A stretch of 64,000 nt of DNA from Pseudoduganella ginsengisoli. GTDB taxonomy: Bacteria; Pseudomonadota; Gammaproteobacteria; Burkholderiales; Burkholderiaceae_D. A program made the position numbers and the translations under genes. Below are positions 11,001 to 18,632 of the stretch, one piece after another. Position 1 is the stretch's first letter, and the number at the start of each line of letters is the position of its first letter. The notes beneath the pieces were generated by a model that saw only the letters and a program-made list of their open reading frames with translations, did not search any database and was not told the origin of the DNA. The DNA is taken from positions 244,045 to 308,044 of the forward strand of contig NZ_WNLA01000005.1 in assembly GCF_009720865.1 (NCBI RefSeq), written 5' to 3'.

Positions 11001-12070
11001 TTGCGCTGGCTGCGGCCGGCACCTTGAGTGCGCTGGACACGCAGGATGTGGCAGCGCTGGCGACCAGTGAATTGACGCAACTGGCGCCTATGCACCTGAG
11101 CCTGCTGACGGAAGACCAGATCACAGCCATGACGACGGCGCAGTTCCGCGCGCTCAGTACCGTGGCGCTGACCGGCTTCAGTTCCGCGCAGATCGCCGCG
11201 ATTGAAACGCGCGACCTGGCCGTGCTGCCGCTGGCGAACATCAAACTGCTCGATGAAGAGCAGATGCAGGGCCTGACGACCCTGCAAATTTCCGCGCTGC
11301 GGTCAGACCAGGTGTGCGTCCTGAACCCGCGCCAGGTGCTGGCGCTGACGGATGAGCAAATCAATGCGTTCACGCAGCCGTTCTATACGCCGGTCGTGCT
11401 GGACCTGGATGGCAACGGCCTCGATACCTTGAGTGTGGACGCCGGCGTGCACTTCGACATGCAAGCCACTGGCAGCAAAGTGGCCACCGGCTGGGTCGGC
11501 GGCGGCGACGGTTTGCTGGCGCTGGACCGCGATGGCGATGGCGCCATTACCAGCGGAGCGGAATTGTTCGGTTCCAGCACGCCATTGAGCCAGGGTGGCC
11601 AGGCTGCCAATGGCTATCAGGCATTGGCAGAGCTCGACAGTAATGGCGATGGCGCCTTGAGCGCGGCCGATAGCGCATGGCAACAGTTGCGCGTGTGGAC
11701 GGACAACAACGGTGACGGCGTCAGCGATGCATCGGAATTGCATACGTTGGCGTCGCTGAAGATTGCCCGCATCAGCCTCGCTGCCCAAGTCGCTTTGGCA
11801 TCCAATAACGGCAACATCGTTGGCCTGATGTCATCGTACTTGCTGGAAGACGGCGCCCGGCGCGATACGGCCGACGTGTGGTTTGCCGGCAGTGCGCAAA
11901 ATGCGGCAGGCAGCCTCACCACAGGCGTAGCCAGCCTGGCGCGGGCGTTGGCCGAGTATGCGCAAGCGTTGCCGGCCCCCGGCACGGCGGCGCAAGCGGA
12001 TGCGGAAGCGCTGCGCCTGAAAGCGCTGCATGGCGAATCGGCAAGCGGCTGGCTGGCCGCGCCGAAGTAG
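5084..12070 (+). CDS. Giant octapeptide-repeat type I secretion substrate, 2328 residues
   Basis: This is a complete paralogue of the preceding giant protein. It starts MFTLSMMTNAQLAAL; internal ATGs at codons 6 and 7 are alternative starts. Octad repeats [ST]-[ST]-x-Q-h-x-A-L run from the first residues to about base 11370. They are much more diverged than in the upstream gene, but 9-residue spacer units still recur at roughly 650-bp multiples (near 6155, 6806, 8090, 8741 and 9395). The C-terminal module begins PFYTPVVLDLDGNGLDTL and has calcium-type loops DRDGDGAIT, DSNGDGALSAAD and DNNGDGVSDASE. The extreme C-terminus, LRLKAL...SGWLAAPK, resembles the other two giants and is a candidate secretion signal. 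No signal peptide and no RTX nonamers are seen. It lies upstream of the ABC transporter gene on the same strand. Function beyond secretion is inferred. Confidence 0.95.
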   Translation: MFTLSMMTNAQLAALPTSIMAGLDSTQLATLSITQLGLFSAAQVGAISTAAFSTMNTQQVAALTATQLGSVQSMQVAVLTSQQAAVLSATQAAALPAAAVGGLAPAGLAGLSNTALAVFSANALAALRTSAIVALRSDQVAAIDDTLVSALTTAQAAALGSAQIAGLDAAAVGAMDAVDIAALRPAIVALLSNAQIAALDTTRFAALTTAQTAALNTAQLAQGVTSNQVAAWSTAQAAVLGSAQLSALSVTSLAALPTKLIAALKPATLAGLTTAQAGGLSASQVAALTTAQAASLDSSSVRALGATGVAALESIDLAALKTNAIAGLTSAQVAALGTAQIRAMKTSQIAALGTLQLSEGFDITQAGALTSAQFAALSAAQFAAMPDDLYTVLDTADVRALAVAAIGKLSSADLSHWSTAQLQALNSAQLGGLASTAVAGLSSAQVAGLGTLQVSRLSAAALGMLSSAALDGLSSQQIAAISPATLIAVPTAQLAHLDTAQIVALTTVQVAAFKAATMAAWNTEQLAAFETRDLAAMPAATFVGMSTAQLASLSTAAMRAMTPSQAAALTTLQLKNGLTTDQVAAWTTAQLASLSANQVMVLPGSALVSIAGLKPSGIAALNSEQVSDLSTLQLSMLNSAQIAALTTAALAGLSTAQLRSLSALQASALSAAQLNNLPEDVLPGLGSEEIAALKPIVLNGLKTSVLEALDTAQITWLTTLQAAALGSSQLAALGAAGLAVMETADVAALAAATLSKLDVSLLQALPSASLRAMTTQQLVALTTAQLAGLSTSQLAALSSLQLVALSSSQFAALPGSPADFLGTAALAGLKPALLAGLSSAELAAFGTHQIAALGSAQLAALSSAGLAGLSTDHIRALTSTQLGMLPPAVLGNLPTADIAALDTRQLGFLPTTAIASLTSVQLAAFGTEQIVALTTAQAAALTSRQIAALDSSDLAVLETSDFMALKASVLGALTSMQLAGLGTTHVRAMSSTQLAALSTAQWATGFTTTQLAALTPAQLAALNTAQFGALPGGPLAYLSTAAILELKASMLGTLASQQVAQLASNQLMALRSDQIAALSVAGIAGLDDAQAAYLNSLQVGALSSRQAGALSSNALSGMDPTQIAWLKPLAVAGLSSQQLGWLSEGQLAYLTTAQAAALTSAQVAALSTTALLALETNDVAALKANAIAALTTAQLRALDDEALLALTSLQLMALTTSQLANGGLSTAQLVALTTAQLAAFSSSQFAALQTAPASFLDGSTIAGLKTSILGSWNSKQVAALTSEQFAGLTSAQVLAFSSAGLAGLSTDAIAGLQTVQAAALGSQQLRALSTAALAALTPEILAKLKPGALSGWNSSHVGALTTDQILALTTAQAAAFDATQAAALRTDALAALEWEDLKALRTAAVAVLSTAQMAALNELQVAAMTSAQFAALSTSQLALGLATEDFVFLNSQQLAALDSRQFNALPTADLAVLPYVLEGIKPAVIAAWTTRQIAALNFLHFMGLKSEQIASLSTSAMTALDSTDIISLTSNQVGALSAAQLNALSTDTMLAIFDNNYPALSTAAIAGLKGEHVANWDSFRVWELSTREIAALTSQQMAALSTDGILGLETQDVAVLRTSAIAALTTLQIEALPFYLVSQLTAAQIAAMNTAQFAHLTSDQTAFLTSAQFATLNTAQLAALSTDALPNLSLSALKGLKTSAISALKSAQIAQLSASQLAELSALQFGALSPNAIAGLNSSQTYLLTTAQIGALSSAQVAALPSGALTWTDMLASLRSSAIAGLKTAQIAELGTYQVMLLTSQQAAALTSAQLAALTTDALPSIETQDWRALAPSALAGLTTAQWDVLPSDTLAQITTAQVAGLSTKQLSTSFGTRQIAALQSVQIAALSSAQFRALPSTAISAMSTASLLGLRTNMLAALTATQLAGMTTDQVAALASWQIQALSADAWSGLNTDQIHALTVTQAQALKFKHLFALAAAGTLSALDTQDVAALATSELTQLAPMHLSLLTEDQITAMTTAQFRALSTVALTGFSSAQIAAIETRDLAVLPLANIKLLDEEQMQGLTTLQISALRSDQVCVLNPRQVLALTDEQINAFTQPFYTPVVLDLDGNGLDTLSVDAGVHFDMQATGSKVATGWVGGGDGLLALDRDGDGAITSGAELFGSSTPLSQGGQAANGYQALAELDSNGDGALSAADSAWQQLRVWTDNNGDGVSDASELHTLASLKIARISLAAQVALASNNGNIVGLMSSYLLEDGARRDTADVWFAGSAQNAAGSLTTGVASLARALAEYAQALPAPGTAAQADAEALRLKALHGESASGWLAAPK

Positions 12071-12093
12071 GTCCCTAGCTCAGCCGTATCGTG

Positions 12094-12128
12094 TTAAAGC
12101 GGCAGGACACCCGGTTCTGCCGCTTTAA
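12094..12128 (+). terminator. Hairpin after the second giant gene, possible terminator or attenuator
   Basis: A 12-bp perfect stem TTAAAGCGGCAG / CTGCCGCTTTAA encloses an 11-base loop, 23 bases after the stop codon. There is no U-run after the stem, so it may only partly reduce read-through into the transporter genes or may protect the mRNA 3' end. Confidence 0.5.
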
Positions 12129-12234
12129 TCGGCGCTTTGAAACCATTCCTGCGCCTACTTCTCTGGGGTAGAATCCAAAGGCGCCTGCATCTTGCAACGA
12201 TGCAACTGCACTTCCCTAATGCTCAAGCGAATCG

Positions 12235-14379
12235 ATGCACGATAAATTCCCCCATACTGCCATCCAATGCCTGACGGCGATCGCGCAGCACCATGGCTTG
12301 CAGATCAATCCGGAACGGCTGATCGACGAATACGCGCTGGGCGCGGAAGAACCGCGCGACACCTTGTTGCTGCGCATAGCCAATGACATCGGCCTGAAGG
12401 CCAAAGCAGGGCACTTGACGTGGGATGGCCTCACGGCGCAGGACGGGGTGTTCCCCCTGATGGCGCGCCTGCAGGACGGCAATATGGTGATCGTAGTCGG
12501 CGTCAAGCGCGATGGCGAATCAACGTTGGCTGCCGTGCTGAACCCTGTGAACAGCCAGGCCGGCATTGTGCTGGTGCCGCAGGCTGACTTTTGCGCCCGC
12601 TGGCAAGGCGACGTGCTGTTCCTCAAGCGCCAGCACAAATTGAATGACCCGAACCAGCCGTTTGGCTTGCGCTGGTTTATCCCGGAAATCCTCAAGCAAA
12701 AAGCCGCGTACCGCGACATCTTCATTGCCGCCGTCGCCATGCATTTGCTGGCCATGTCATCGCCGATTTTCTTCCAGCTGGTGATCGACAAGGTGTTGAC
12801 GCACCAGAGCGTGACGACGCTGTGGGTGCTGGCGGCCGGCATAGTACTGGCGCTGGTGTTTGACGCCACGTTTGGTTTCCTGCGGCAGATGCTGACCCTG
12901 GCCGCGTCCAACAAGATCGACATGCGGTTGACGCGGCGCGTGTTTGGCCATTTGCTGTCGCTGCCGATTGACTACTTTGAAAGCCACACGGCCGGCGTCA
13001 TCACGCGCCACATGCAGCAACTGGAAAAAATCCGCAACTTCCTGACGGGCCGCCTGTTCTTCACGGGCCTGGACTTGATTGCACTGGTGATTTTCCTGCC
13101 TATCCTGTTCAGCTATTCCGCCAAACTGGCGCTGATCGTGCTGGCGTTTACCGGCGTGATTGCCGCCATCGTGGCTGCCATGGTGCCCGCTTACCAGCGC
13201 CGCCTGAATGCGCTGTATGCGGCCGAAGGCCAGCGCCAGGGCATGCTGGTGGAAACCATCCACGGCATGCGTACCGTGAAAGCACTGGCTATTGAACCGG
13301 CGCAGCGCCGCAGCTGGGACCAGCGTTCCGCCGAAGCCATCACGATGCACTTCCGCGTCGGCCAGATTTCCATCACGGGTAACGCGATTACCGACTTCCT
13401 TGGCAAGCTGATGCCGGTCGTGATCATCGTGCTGGGTGCGCAAGACGTGTTTGACAATACCTTGTCGGTGGGTGCGCTGATTGCATTCCAGATGCTGTCG
13501 CAGCGCGTGACGCAGCCGCTGATTGCGCTGGTGGGCCTGGTCAATGAATACCAGGAAACCGCGTTGTCCGTAAAAATGCTGGGCGAGGTGATGAACCGCG
13601 CACCGGAAGGCCGCGCCGGCGCCGGCGGCTTGCGCCCGATCTTGAACGGTGAAATCCGTTTTGACGACGTGACGTTCCGCTATCCGGGCTCGCCCAATAC
13701 CGCGCTGGACCGCACGACGTTTACGATCCAGCCCGGCACCGTGGTCGGCATTGTCGGCCGTTCCGGTTCCGGCAAGACCACGCTGACCAAGGTCATTCAA
13801 GGCTTGTATAACGTGCAGGAAGGCATCGTGCGCTTTGACGGTATCGATGCCCGTGAAATTGAATTGCCGCACTTGCGCCGCCAGATTGGCGTCGTATTGC
13901 AGGAAAACTTCCTGTTCCGCGGCACCGTGCGGGAAAACTTGATTGTCACCAAGCCGGACGCCACGTTTGAAGAAATCGCCGAAGCGGCGGCTGCCGCGGG
14001 CGCCGATGAATTTATTGAGCGCTTGCCGAACGGTTATGACACCTTGCTGGAAGAAAACGCCACCAACTTGTCGGGCGGCCAGAAACAGCGGCTGTCGATT
14101 GCCCGTTCGCTGCTGGCCAAGCCGCGCATCCTGATCCTGGACGAAGCCGCGTCGGCGCTGGACCCGGAGAGTGAAGCCATCTTCATCAAGAATTTGTCGC
14201 GCATTGCCGTTGGGCGTACTGTCGTCATGATTTCGCACCGCCTGTCCACCCTGGTGAATGCGGACGCCATCCTTGTCATGCAGCGCGGCCGCCTGGTGGA
14301 CGCGGGCCGTCACCAGGAATTGCTGACGCGCAGCGATACGTACCAGCATTTGTGGAACCAGCAGACCAGCCACTTGTAA
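12235..14379 (+). CDS. Type I secretion ABC transporter (HlyB family) with degenerate C39-like domain
   Basis: This 714-residue protein has the HlyB architecture: an N-terminal C39-like domain (about 1-130), an ABC transmembrane domain (about 155-440) and a nucleotide-binding domain. The last has Walker A GRSGSGKTT near 508, signature LSGGQ near 612, Walker B LILDEA near 633 and H-loop SHR. The N-terminal domain keeps the C39 outline (QCLTAIAQHHG), but the position of the catalytic Cys is Thr8 and the catalytic His region reads GNMVIVVG. It should therefore not cleave Gly-Gly leaders, which fits HlyB-type transporters that recognise an uncleaved C-terminal signal. The membrane-fusion gene follows after 3 bases. 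The giant proteins upstream, and probably the one at the far end of the window, are its likely cargo. No TolC-type outer membrane gene is present. Confidence 0.95.
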   Translation: MHDKFPHTAIQCLTAIAQHHGLQINPERLIDEYALGAEEPRDTLLLRIANDIGLKAKAGHLTWDGLTAQDGVFPLMARLQDGNMVIVVGVKRDGESTLAAVLNPVNSQAGIVLVPQADFCARWQGDVLFLKRQHKLNDPNQPFGLRWFIPEILKQKAAYRDIFIAAVAMHLLAMSSPIFFQLVIDKVLTHQSVTTLWVLAAGIVLALVFDATFGFLRQMLTLAASNKIDMRLTRRVFGHLLSLPIDYFESHTAGVITRHMQQLEKIRNFLTGRLFFTGLDLIALVIFLPILFSYSAKLALIVLAFTGVIAAIVAAMVPAYQRRLNALYAAEGQRQGMLVETIHGMRTVKALAIEPAQRRSWDQRSAEAITMHFRVGQISITGNAITDFLGKLMPVVIIVLGAQDVFDNTLSVGALIAFQMLSQRVTQPLIALVGLVNEYQETALSVKMLGEVMNRAPEGRAGAGGLRPILNGEIRFDDVTFRYPGSPNTALDRTTFTIQPGTVVGIVGRSGSGKTTLTKVIQGLYNVQEGIVRFDGIDAREIELPHLRRQIGVVLQENFLFRGTVRENLIVTKPDATFEEIAEAAAAAGADEFIERLPNGYDTLLEENATNLSGGQKQRLSIARSLLAKPRILILDEAASALDPESEAIFIKNLSRIAVGRTVVMISHRLSTLVNADAILVMQRGRLVDAGRHQELLTRSDTYQHLWNQQTSHL

Positions 14380-14382
14380 TCC

Positions 14383-15735
14383 ATGGAACCAAAAAAATCC
14401 CGCAGTCCACAGGACCAAACCGAGATCGACTTCTTGCCGGACGCGGATGCCATCGAGCGCAATCCGCTGCCCCGCTATGTGCGGCTGACCTTGCACGTGA
14501 TGGCGTTTGCCTTTTTCACGTTCATCGTGTGGGCCAGCATTTCCAAAGTGGAAAAAGTCGTCGTGGCCCATGGCCGTCTCGTAAATCCGCAACCAAATAT
14601 TGTTGTATCCCCGCTGGATACCGCCATCGTGAAGACCATCGACGTGCGCCCCGGCCAGGTCGTGAAAAAAGGCGATGTGCTGGCGACCCTGGATCCGACC
14701 TTTACGCAAGCCGATGAAACCCAGTTGCGCAACCGGCTGAAAAGCCTGGATACGCAAACCGCCAGCCTGCGCGCGGAATTGTCCGGCAAAGCCGTGGAAA
14801 GCCATGGCACGGGCGATGCGGACCAGCAATTGCAGGCGCAATTGGCAAGTGAGCGCCAGGCCAACTATGAAGCGCAAAAGCTGCGCATGGAACAAAATGT
14901 CGCGCGCTTGAAGGCGGCCATAGAAACCAACCAGCGCGACCAGGTGGTGCTGGCGCAGCGCCATAAATCGCTGGCGGAAATCGAAGCCATGCAGGAAAAG
15001 CTGGTGGCGGAAAACTTCGGCGCCAAGATGCAATTGCTGGAAGCGCGCGACCGCCGCCTGGAAGTGGAACGGTCGATGGTCATGGGCCGCAACAAGGATG
15101 CGGAAATGCAGCGTGAACTGGCGGGGGCGCAAGCGGAACTGGCTGCGTTTACCCGCAACTGGCGCCAGCGCGCGATGGAAGATTTACTGGCGGCCACGCG
15201 TGACCGCGACGGCATCAATGAACAATTGGCGAAAGCGGATTTGCGCAACAAGCTGGTGCAGCTGACGGCGCCGGCCGATGCCGTGGTGCTGGAAATCGGC
15301 AAGAATGTGTCGCCGGGCGGCGTGGCGCGCGGCACCGAAGCCATGTTCACGCTGGTGCCGCTCAATGCCAAGCTGGAAGCAGAAGTGCAAGTGGATTCGC
15401 TGGACGTGGGCGCCATCAAGAAAGGCGATGTGACGCACTTGAAGCTGGACGCGTTCCCGTACCAGAAGCACGGCATGCTCGATGGCAAAGTCACCACCAT
15501 CAGTGAAGATTCGTTCAAGCGCGACCAGGTGCGTCCGGGCGAGGGTACCAATGCCTATTATTTGGCCACCATCGAATGGGGACCGGACAGCAAATTGCGC
15601 AAGCTGGAAGGGGGCGCCCGCCTGTTGCCGGGTATGACGGTCACGGGGGAAATTGTGGTCGGCAAGCGTTCCGTCATGTCATACCTGCTGTGGCCGCTGA
15701 CCAAGGCGCTGGACGAATCGCTGCGGGAACCTTAA
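14383..15735 (+). CDS. Type I secretion membrane-fusion protein (HlyD family)
   Basis: The 450-residue protein has a short cytoplasmic N-terminus, one transmembrane helix (about 33-53), a lipoyl-like segment ([15 protein letters not shown]), a long helical coiled-coil region (about 100-290) and a C-terminal beta-barrel domain with the HlyD-type VRPGEG and [14 protein letters not shown] stretches. It bridges the inner-membrane ABC transporter and an outer-membrane TolC channel. It starts 3 bases after the transporter stop codon, so the two genes are translationally coupled. Its 3' end overlaps the convergent oxidoreductase gene by 4 bases. Confidence 0.95.
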   Translation: MEPKKSRSPQDQTEIDFLPDADAIERNPLPRYVRLTLHVMAFAFFTFIVWASISKVEKVVVAHGRLVNPQPNIVVSPLDTAIVKTIDVRPGQVVKKGDVLATLDPTFTQADETQLRNRLKSLDTQTASLRAELSGKAVESHGTGDADQQLQAQLASERQANYEAQKLRMEQNVARLKAAIETNQRDQVVLAQRHKSLAEIEAMQEKLVAENFGAKMQLLEARDRRLEVERSMVMGRNKDAEMQRELAGAQAELAAFTRNWRQRAMEDLLAATRDRDGINEQLAKADLRNKLVQLTAPADAVVLEIGKNVSPGGVARGTEAMFTLVPLNAKLEAEVQVDSLDVGAIKKGDVTHLKLDAFPYQKHGMLDGKVTTISEDSFKRDQVRPGEGTNAYYLATIEWGPDSKLRKLEGGARLLPGMTVTGEIVVGKRSVMSYLLWPLTKALDESLREP

Positions 15736-16826
15736 TCCTTCAATTTGGCGCTGACCAGCTCTGCCAGCGCCAGCGACGACGTCAACCCCGGCGACTCGAT
15801 GCCAAACAAATTCACGAGGCCGGGGATGCCGTGCACCGATGCATCATCGATGCGGAAATCGGCTGCCGCATGGCCGGGACCGTCCAGTTTAGGGCGGATG
15901 CCCGCGTAATCGGCGCGCAGCGCATGGTCCGGCAACGCCGGCCAATATCTACGGATTTCCGCATAAAAACTGTCCGCGCGCGCCACATCGACGGCGTAAT
16001 CCGGCGACTCGACCCATTCCACGTCGGGGCCGAAGCGGGCGCGGCCTGCCAGGTCCAAAGTCAGGTGCACGCCCAGCCCGGCCTGCTCGGGGACGGGATA
16101 AATCAAGTGTGAAAACGGCGCCCGTACGCTGCACGAAAAGTAATTTCCCTTGGCATAGTAAGCACGCGGCTGGAAACGGGCATCCAAACCCTGTAGCGTG
16201 GCCGCAACAGCCGGCGCATGAATTCCAGCGCAATTTATCACGGAGCGGGCTTGCCAGGTTTCCCCCTGCACGTGGATAAACAAACCATCCTGGCCGACCC
16301 GCCCCCCTTCCAGCGGCGCCTGCAATACCAGCGTCGCGCCGGCCTGTTCCGCATCGCCCAGCAAGCCCAGCATCAAGCCATGGCTGTCGATAATGCCCGT
16401 CGATGGCGACAGCAGGGCGCCCGTGCAGCGCAAGCCCGGTTCCATCGCTTGCGCTTCGTCCTGGCTCAGCACGCGCAAGTCATGCACGCCGTTGGCGGCG
16501 GCTTTGCCGCGGATTTGCTCCAGCTGCGCCAGCTGGCTGCTATCAGTGGCGACAATCAATTTGCCGCAGCGGCGGTGTGCGATACCGCGTTCCGCACAAT
16601 ACGCATACAGCGCTTCCTTGCCTTGCACGCAAAGGCGCGCTTTCAAGGACCCGGCCGGGTAGTAAATGCCCGCGTGAATGACTTCGCTGTTGCGCGAACT
16701 GGTGCCGCTGCCGATGCAGTTTTCTGCTTCCACAATCACCACATCGCGGCCTGCCAGCGCCAGCGCACGCGCCACTGCCAGACCGACCACGCCTGCACCT
16801 ATCACCACGCAATCAAGTTGCTCCAC
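15732..16826 (-). CDS. FAD-dependent oxidoreductase, L-2-hydroxyglutarate dehydrogenase-like
   Basis: The protein opens with an FAD-binding Rossmann motif [16 protein letters not shown] and an acidic end to strand 2 (VIVEAE). It follows the DAO/L-2-hydroxyglutarate oxidase family throughout ([46 protein letters not shown]). It probably oxidises an alpha-hydroxy acid such as L-2-hydroxyglutarate; the exact substrate is not certain. GTG at 16826 is chosen because an AGAGG box lies 8 bases upstream; the longer GTG start at 16832 would leave only 2 bases. About 364 residues. It is transcribed against both neighbours and has no obvious link to the secretion or glycan genes. Confidence 0.88.
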   Translation of the reverse strand: MEQLDCVVIGAGVVGLAVARALALAGRDVVIVEAENCIGSGTSSRNSEVIHAGIYYPAGSLKARLCVQGKEALYAYCAERGIAHRRCGKLIVATDSSQLAQLEQIRGKAAANGVHDLRVLSQDEAQAMEPGLRCTGALLSPSTGIIDSHGLMLGLLGDAEQAGATLVLQAPLEGGRVGQDGLFIHVQGETWQARSVINCAGIHAPAVAATLQGLDARFQPRAYYAKGNYFSCSVRAPFSHLIYPVPEQAGLGVHLTLDLAGRARFGPDVEWVESPDYAVDVARADSFYAEIRRYWPALPDHALRADYAGIRPKLDGPGHAAADFRIDDASVHGIPGLVNLFGIESPGLTSSLALAELVSAKLKD

Positions 16827-16834
16827 TATCACTG

Positions 16835-16839
16835 CCTCT
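16835..16839 (-). promoter_or_regulatory. Ribosome binding site deciding the oxidoreductase start
   Basis: AGAGG on the minus strand sits 8 bases before the GTG at 16826 and only 2 bases before the in-frame GTG at 16832, which favours the shorter protein. Confidence 0.6.
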
Positions 16840-16883
16840 TTTCAATCTCAGGAATAGGCAGTGTAACCGCTGCCTGATTAAGA

Positions 16884-16912
16884 TTGACGGCACTGGGAAA
16901 GAGAAATAAGAT
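16884..16912 (+). promoter_or_regulatory. Sigma-70-type promoter for the plus-strand glycan operon
   Basis: TTGACG and TAAGAT are separated by exactly 17 bases, matching 5 of 6 and 4 of 6 consensus positions. Transcription would start near 16919, giving a leader of about 75 bases before the GmhA-like gene. It is the best-spaced promoter seen upstream of the 17-gene run. Confidence 0.65.
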
Positions 16913-16994
16913 CGGTTCGGCTTAGAGGCTACAAGGCCCCAGATACTTTGCGTTAAATCTGGCCGTTGTCATTTACCCGTCAGCAGAATTCAAC

Positions 16995-17573
16995 ATGCAG
17001 CAAATAATCGCTACCTACGTCGGCAAACTGACTCAAGCCCTCCAACTCGACGCCATGCAGCAAGTGCCTGTGTTGGCGGAAGCCATGCGCGAAGCATGGC
17101 GTACCGGAAATTCCATTTATTTCTGCGGCAACGGCGGCAGCGCCGGCAACGCCATCCACCTGGCGAATGATTTCCTGTACGGCGTTGGCAAAAAGCACGG
17201 CGTCGGCATGCGGGTGGAATCGCTGAGCGCCAATGCGGCCGTGCTGACGTGCCTCGGCAATGACCTTGGCTATGACCAGATTTACTCGGAGCAGTTGCGC
17301 GCCAAAGGCCGCGCCGGTGACGTGCTGATTATCTTGTCCGGCAGCGGCAATTCCCCGAACGTGGTGAAGGCGCTGGAAACCGGCAATGCCATGGGCATGC
17401 ACACGTTTGCCGTGCTGGGCTATTCCGGCGGCAAATGCAAGGACCTGGCGCGCCATCCACTGCACTTTGCCATCGACGATATGCAAATTGCCGAAGACTT
17501 GCAGCTGGTGGTTGGCCACATGTGCATGCAATACCTGTGTGACAATCCGCCGGCTGCTGCGCAGCCTGCCTGA
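16995..17573 (+). CDS. SIS-domain phosphoheptose isomerase (GmhA-like)
   Basis: The 192-residue single SIS domain shows the GmhA pattern GNGGSAGNAIHLANDF, a central GNDLGYDQIY segment and SGSGNSPNVVKAL. GmhA converts sedoheptulose 7-phosphate to D-glycero-D-manno-heptose 7-phosphate in the cytoplasm. It is the first gene of a long plus-strand run that also has an HldE-like protein, a HAD phosphatase and a sugar-1-phosphate nucleotidyltransferase. A complete NDP-heptose route can therefore be drawn within the operon. It may be a dedicated paralogue of the LPS-core enzyme; that is inference. Confidence 0.9.
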   Translation: MQQIIATYVGKLTQALQLDAMQQVPVLAEAMREAWRTGNSIYFCGNGGSAGNAIHLANDFLYGVGKKHGVGMRVESLSANAAVLTCLGNDLGYDQIYSEQLRAKGRAGDVLIILSGSGNSPNVVKALETGNAMGMHTFAVLGYSGGKCKDLARHPLHFAIDDMQIAEDLQLVVGHMCMQYLCDNPPAAAQPA

Positions 17574-17630
17574 TTTCCGACATCCGGGCCGGCCTTGCCG
17601 GCCTTCGTTCAATTCGATTAGCCCATCAAC

Positions 17631-18623
17631 ATGCCTCATCGCTATCTCGTTATCGGCAGCAATTCCTTTTCCGGCGCCAGCTTTGTTAATTACTTGCTGG
17701 ACCGTGGACACAATGTGATCGGCGTCAGCCGCTCCGAAGAACCGCACGATGTGCTGTTGCCGTACAAATGGCACGCGCATCCGGGCCAGTTCCAGTTCCA
17801 CGCAATTAACCTGAATACGCAGCTGCCCGAGCTGATGAAGCTGATCGATGACCAGCAGCCGGAATACATCGTGAACTTTGCCGCGCAAGGCATGGTCGCG
17901 CAAAGCTGGATCACGCCGGCCGACTGGTACCAGACCAACGTGGTGGGCCAGGTGTTGCTGCATGATGAATTGCGCAAGCTGAAATACCTGAAGAAATACG
18001 TGCACGTGACGACGCCGGAAGTGTATGGCAGCACGGATGGCTGGATTCCTGAAAGCTTCCACTTCGCGCCCAGCACGCCGTATGCGGTATCGCGCGCCGC
18101 GTGCGATTTGCACTTGATGAGCTTCTTCAAGGCGTACAACTTCCCCGTCTGCTTCACCCGCGCGGCCAACGTGTATGGCCCGGGCCAGCAACTGTACCGC
18201 ATCATGCCGCGCGCCATGCTGTATGCGCGCCTGGGCAAGAAAATGCAATTGCATGGCGGCGGCCATTCGGTGCGCTCGTTCATCCATATCGATGACGTGG
18301 CGGAAGCGACCTTGCGCATCGCGGAAAACGGCGTGGCGGGCGACAGCTACCACATCTCGACCTATGACACGGTATCGATCCGCCAACTGGTGGAACAAGT
18401 GTGCGACGCCACTGGCGTGGCCTTTGCCGACCTGGTGGAAGTCACGGAAGACCGCCTCGGCAAAGACCAGGCTTACCTGCTCGACAGCGCAAAAATCCGT
18501 AAAGAACTGGGCTGGAACCACACCATCAACCTCGCTGACGGCCTCAAGCAAACGCTGGATTGGGTCGATACCAATCTGGAGACGCTGAAAACCCTGCCAG
18601 CGGATTACATTCACAAGCGCTAA
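17631..18623 (+). CDS. NAD-dependent epimerase/dehydratase, extended SDR
   Basis: This 330-residue extended SDR resembles NDP-sugar 4,6-dehydratases. It has a variant dinucleotide motif VIGSNSFSGASFV, the segment TTPEVYG (compare STDEVYG in RmlB), a typical N-V-Y-G-P-G-Q segment and R-S-F-I-H-I-D-D-V. The YxxxK catalytic pair reads Y-A-V-S-R (codon cgc), so Arg replaces the usual Lys. It probably modifies the nucleotide-activated sugar made by this operon; the substrate is unknown. It is followed after 9 bases by another epimerase-family gene. Confidence 0.88.
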   Translation: MPHRYLVIGSNSFSGASFVNYLLDRGHNVIGVSRSEEPHDVLLPYKWHAHPGQFQFHAINLNTQLPELMKLIDDQQPEYIVNFAAQGMVAQSWITPADWYQTNVVGQVLLHDELRKLKYLKKYVHVTTPEVYGSTDGWIPESFHFAPSTPYAVSRAACDLHLMSFFKAYNFPVCFTRAANVYGPGQQLYRIMPRAMLYARLGKKMQLHGGGHSVRSFIHIDDVAEATLRIAENGVAGDSYHISTYDTVSIRQLVEQVCDATGVAFADLVEVTEDRLGKDQAYLLDSAKIRKELGWNHTINLADGLKQTLDWVDTNLETLKTLPADYIHKR

Positions 18624-18632
18624 GGATCACCT

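Noticed and set aside
1..12070. Resemblance of LTxxQVxAL octads to TAL-effector repeats
   Set aside because: The period is 8 rather than 34 residues and no repeat-variable residue pair is present, so DNA binding is not supported.
12757..15132. 791-codon open frame on the minus strand over the transporter genes
   Set aside because: It runs across both HlyB and HlyD genes in antisense and has a His/Gln/Arg-rich composition with no recognisable domain.
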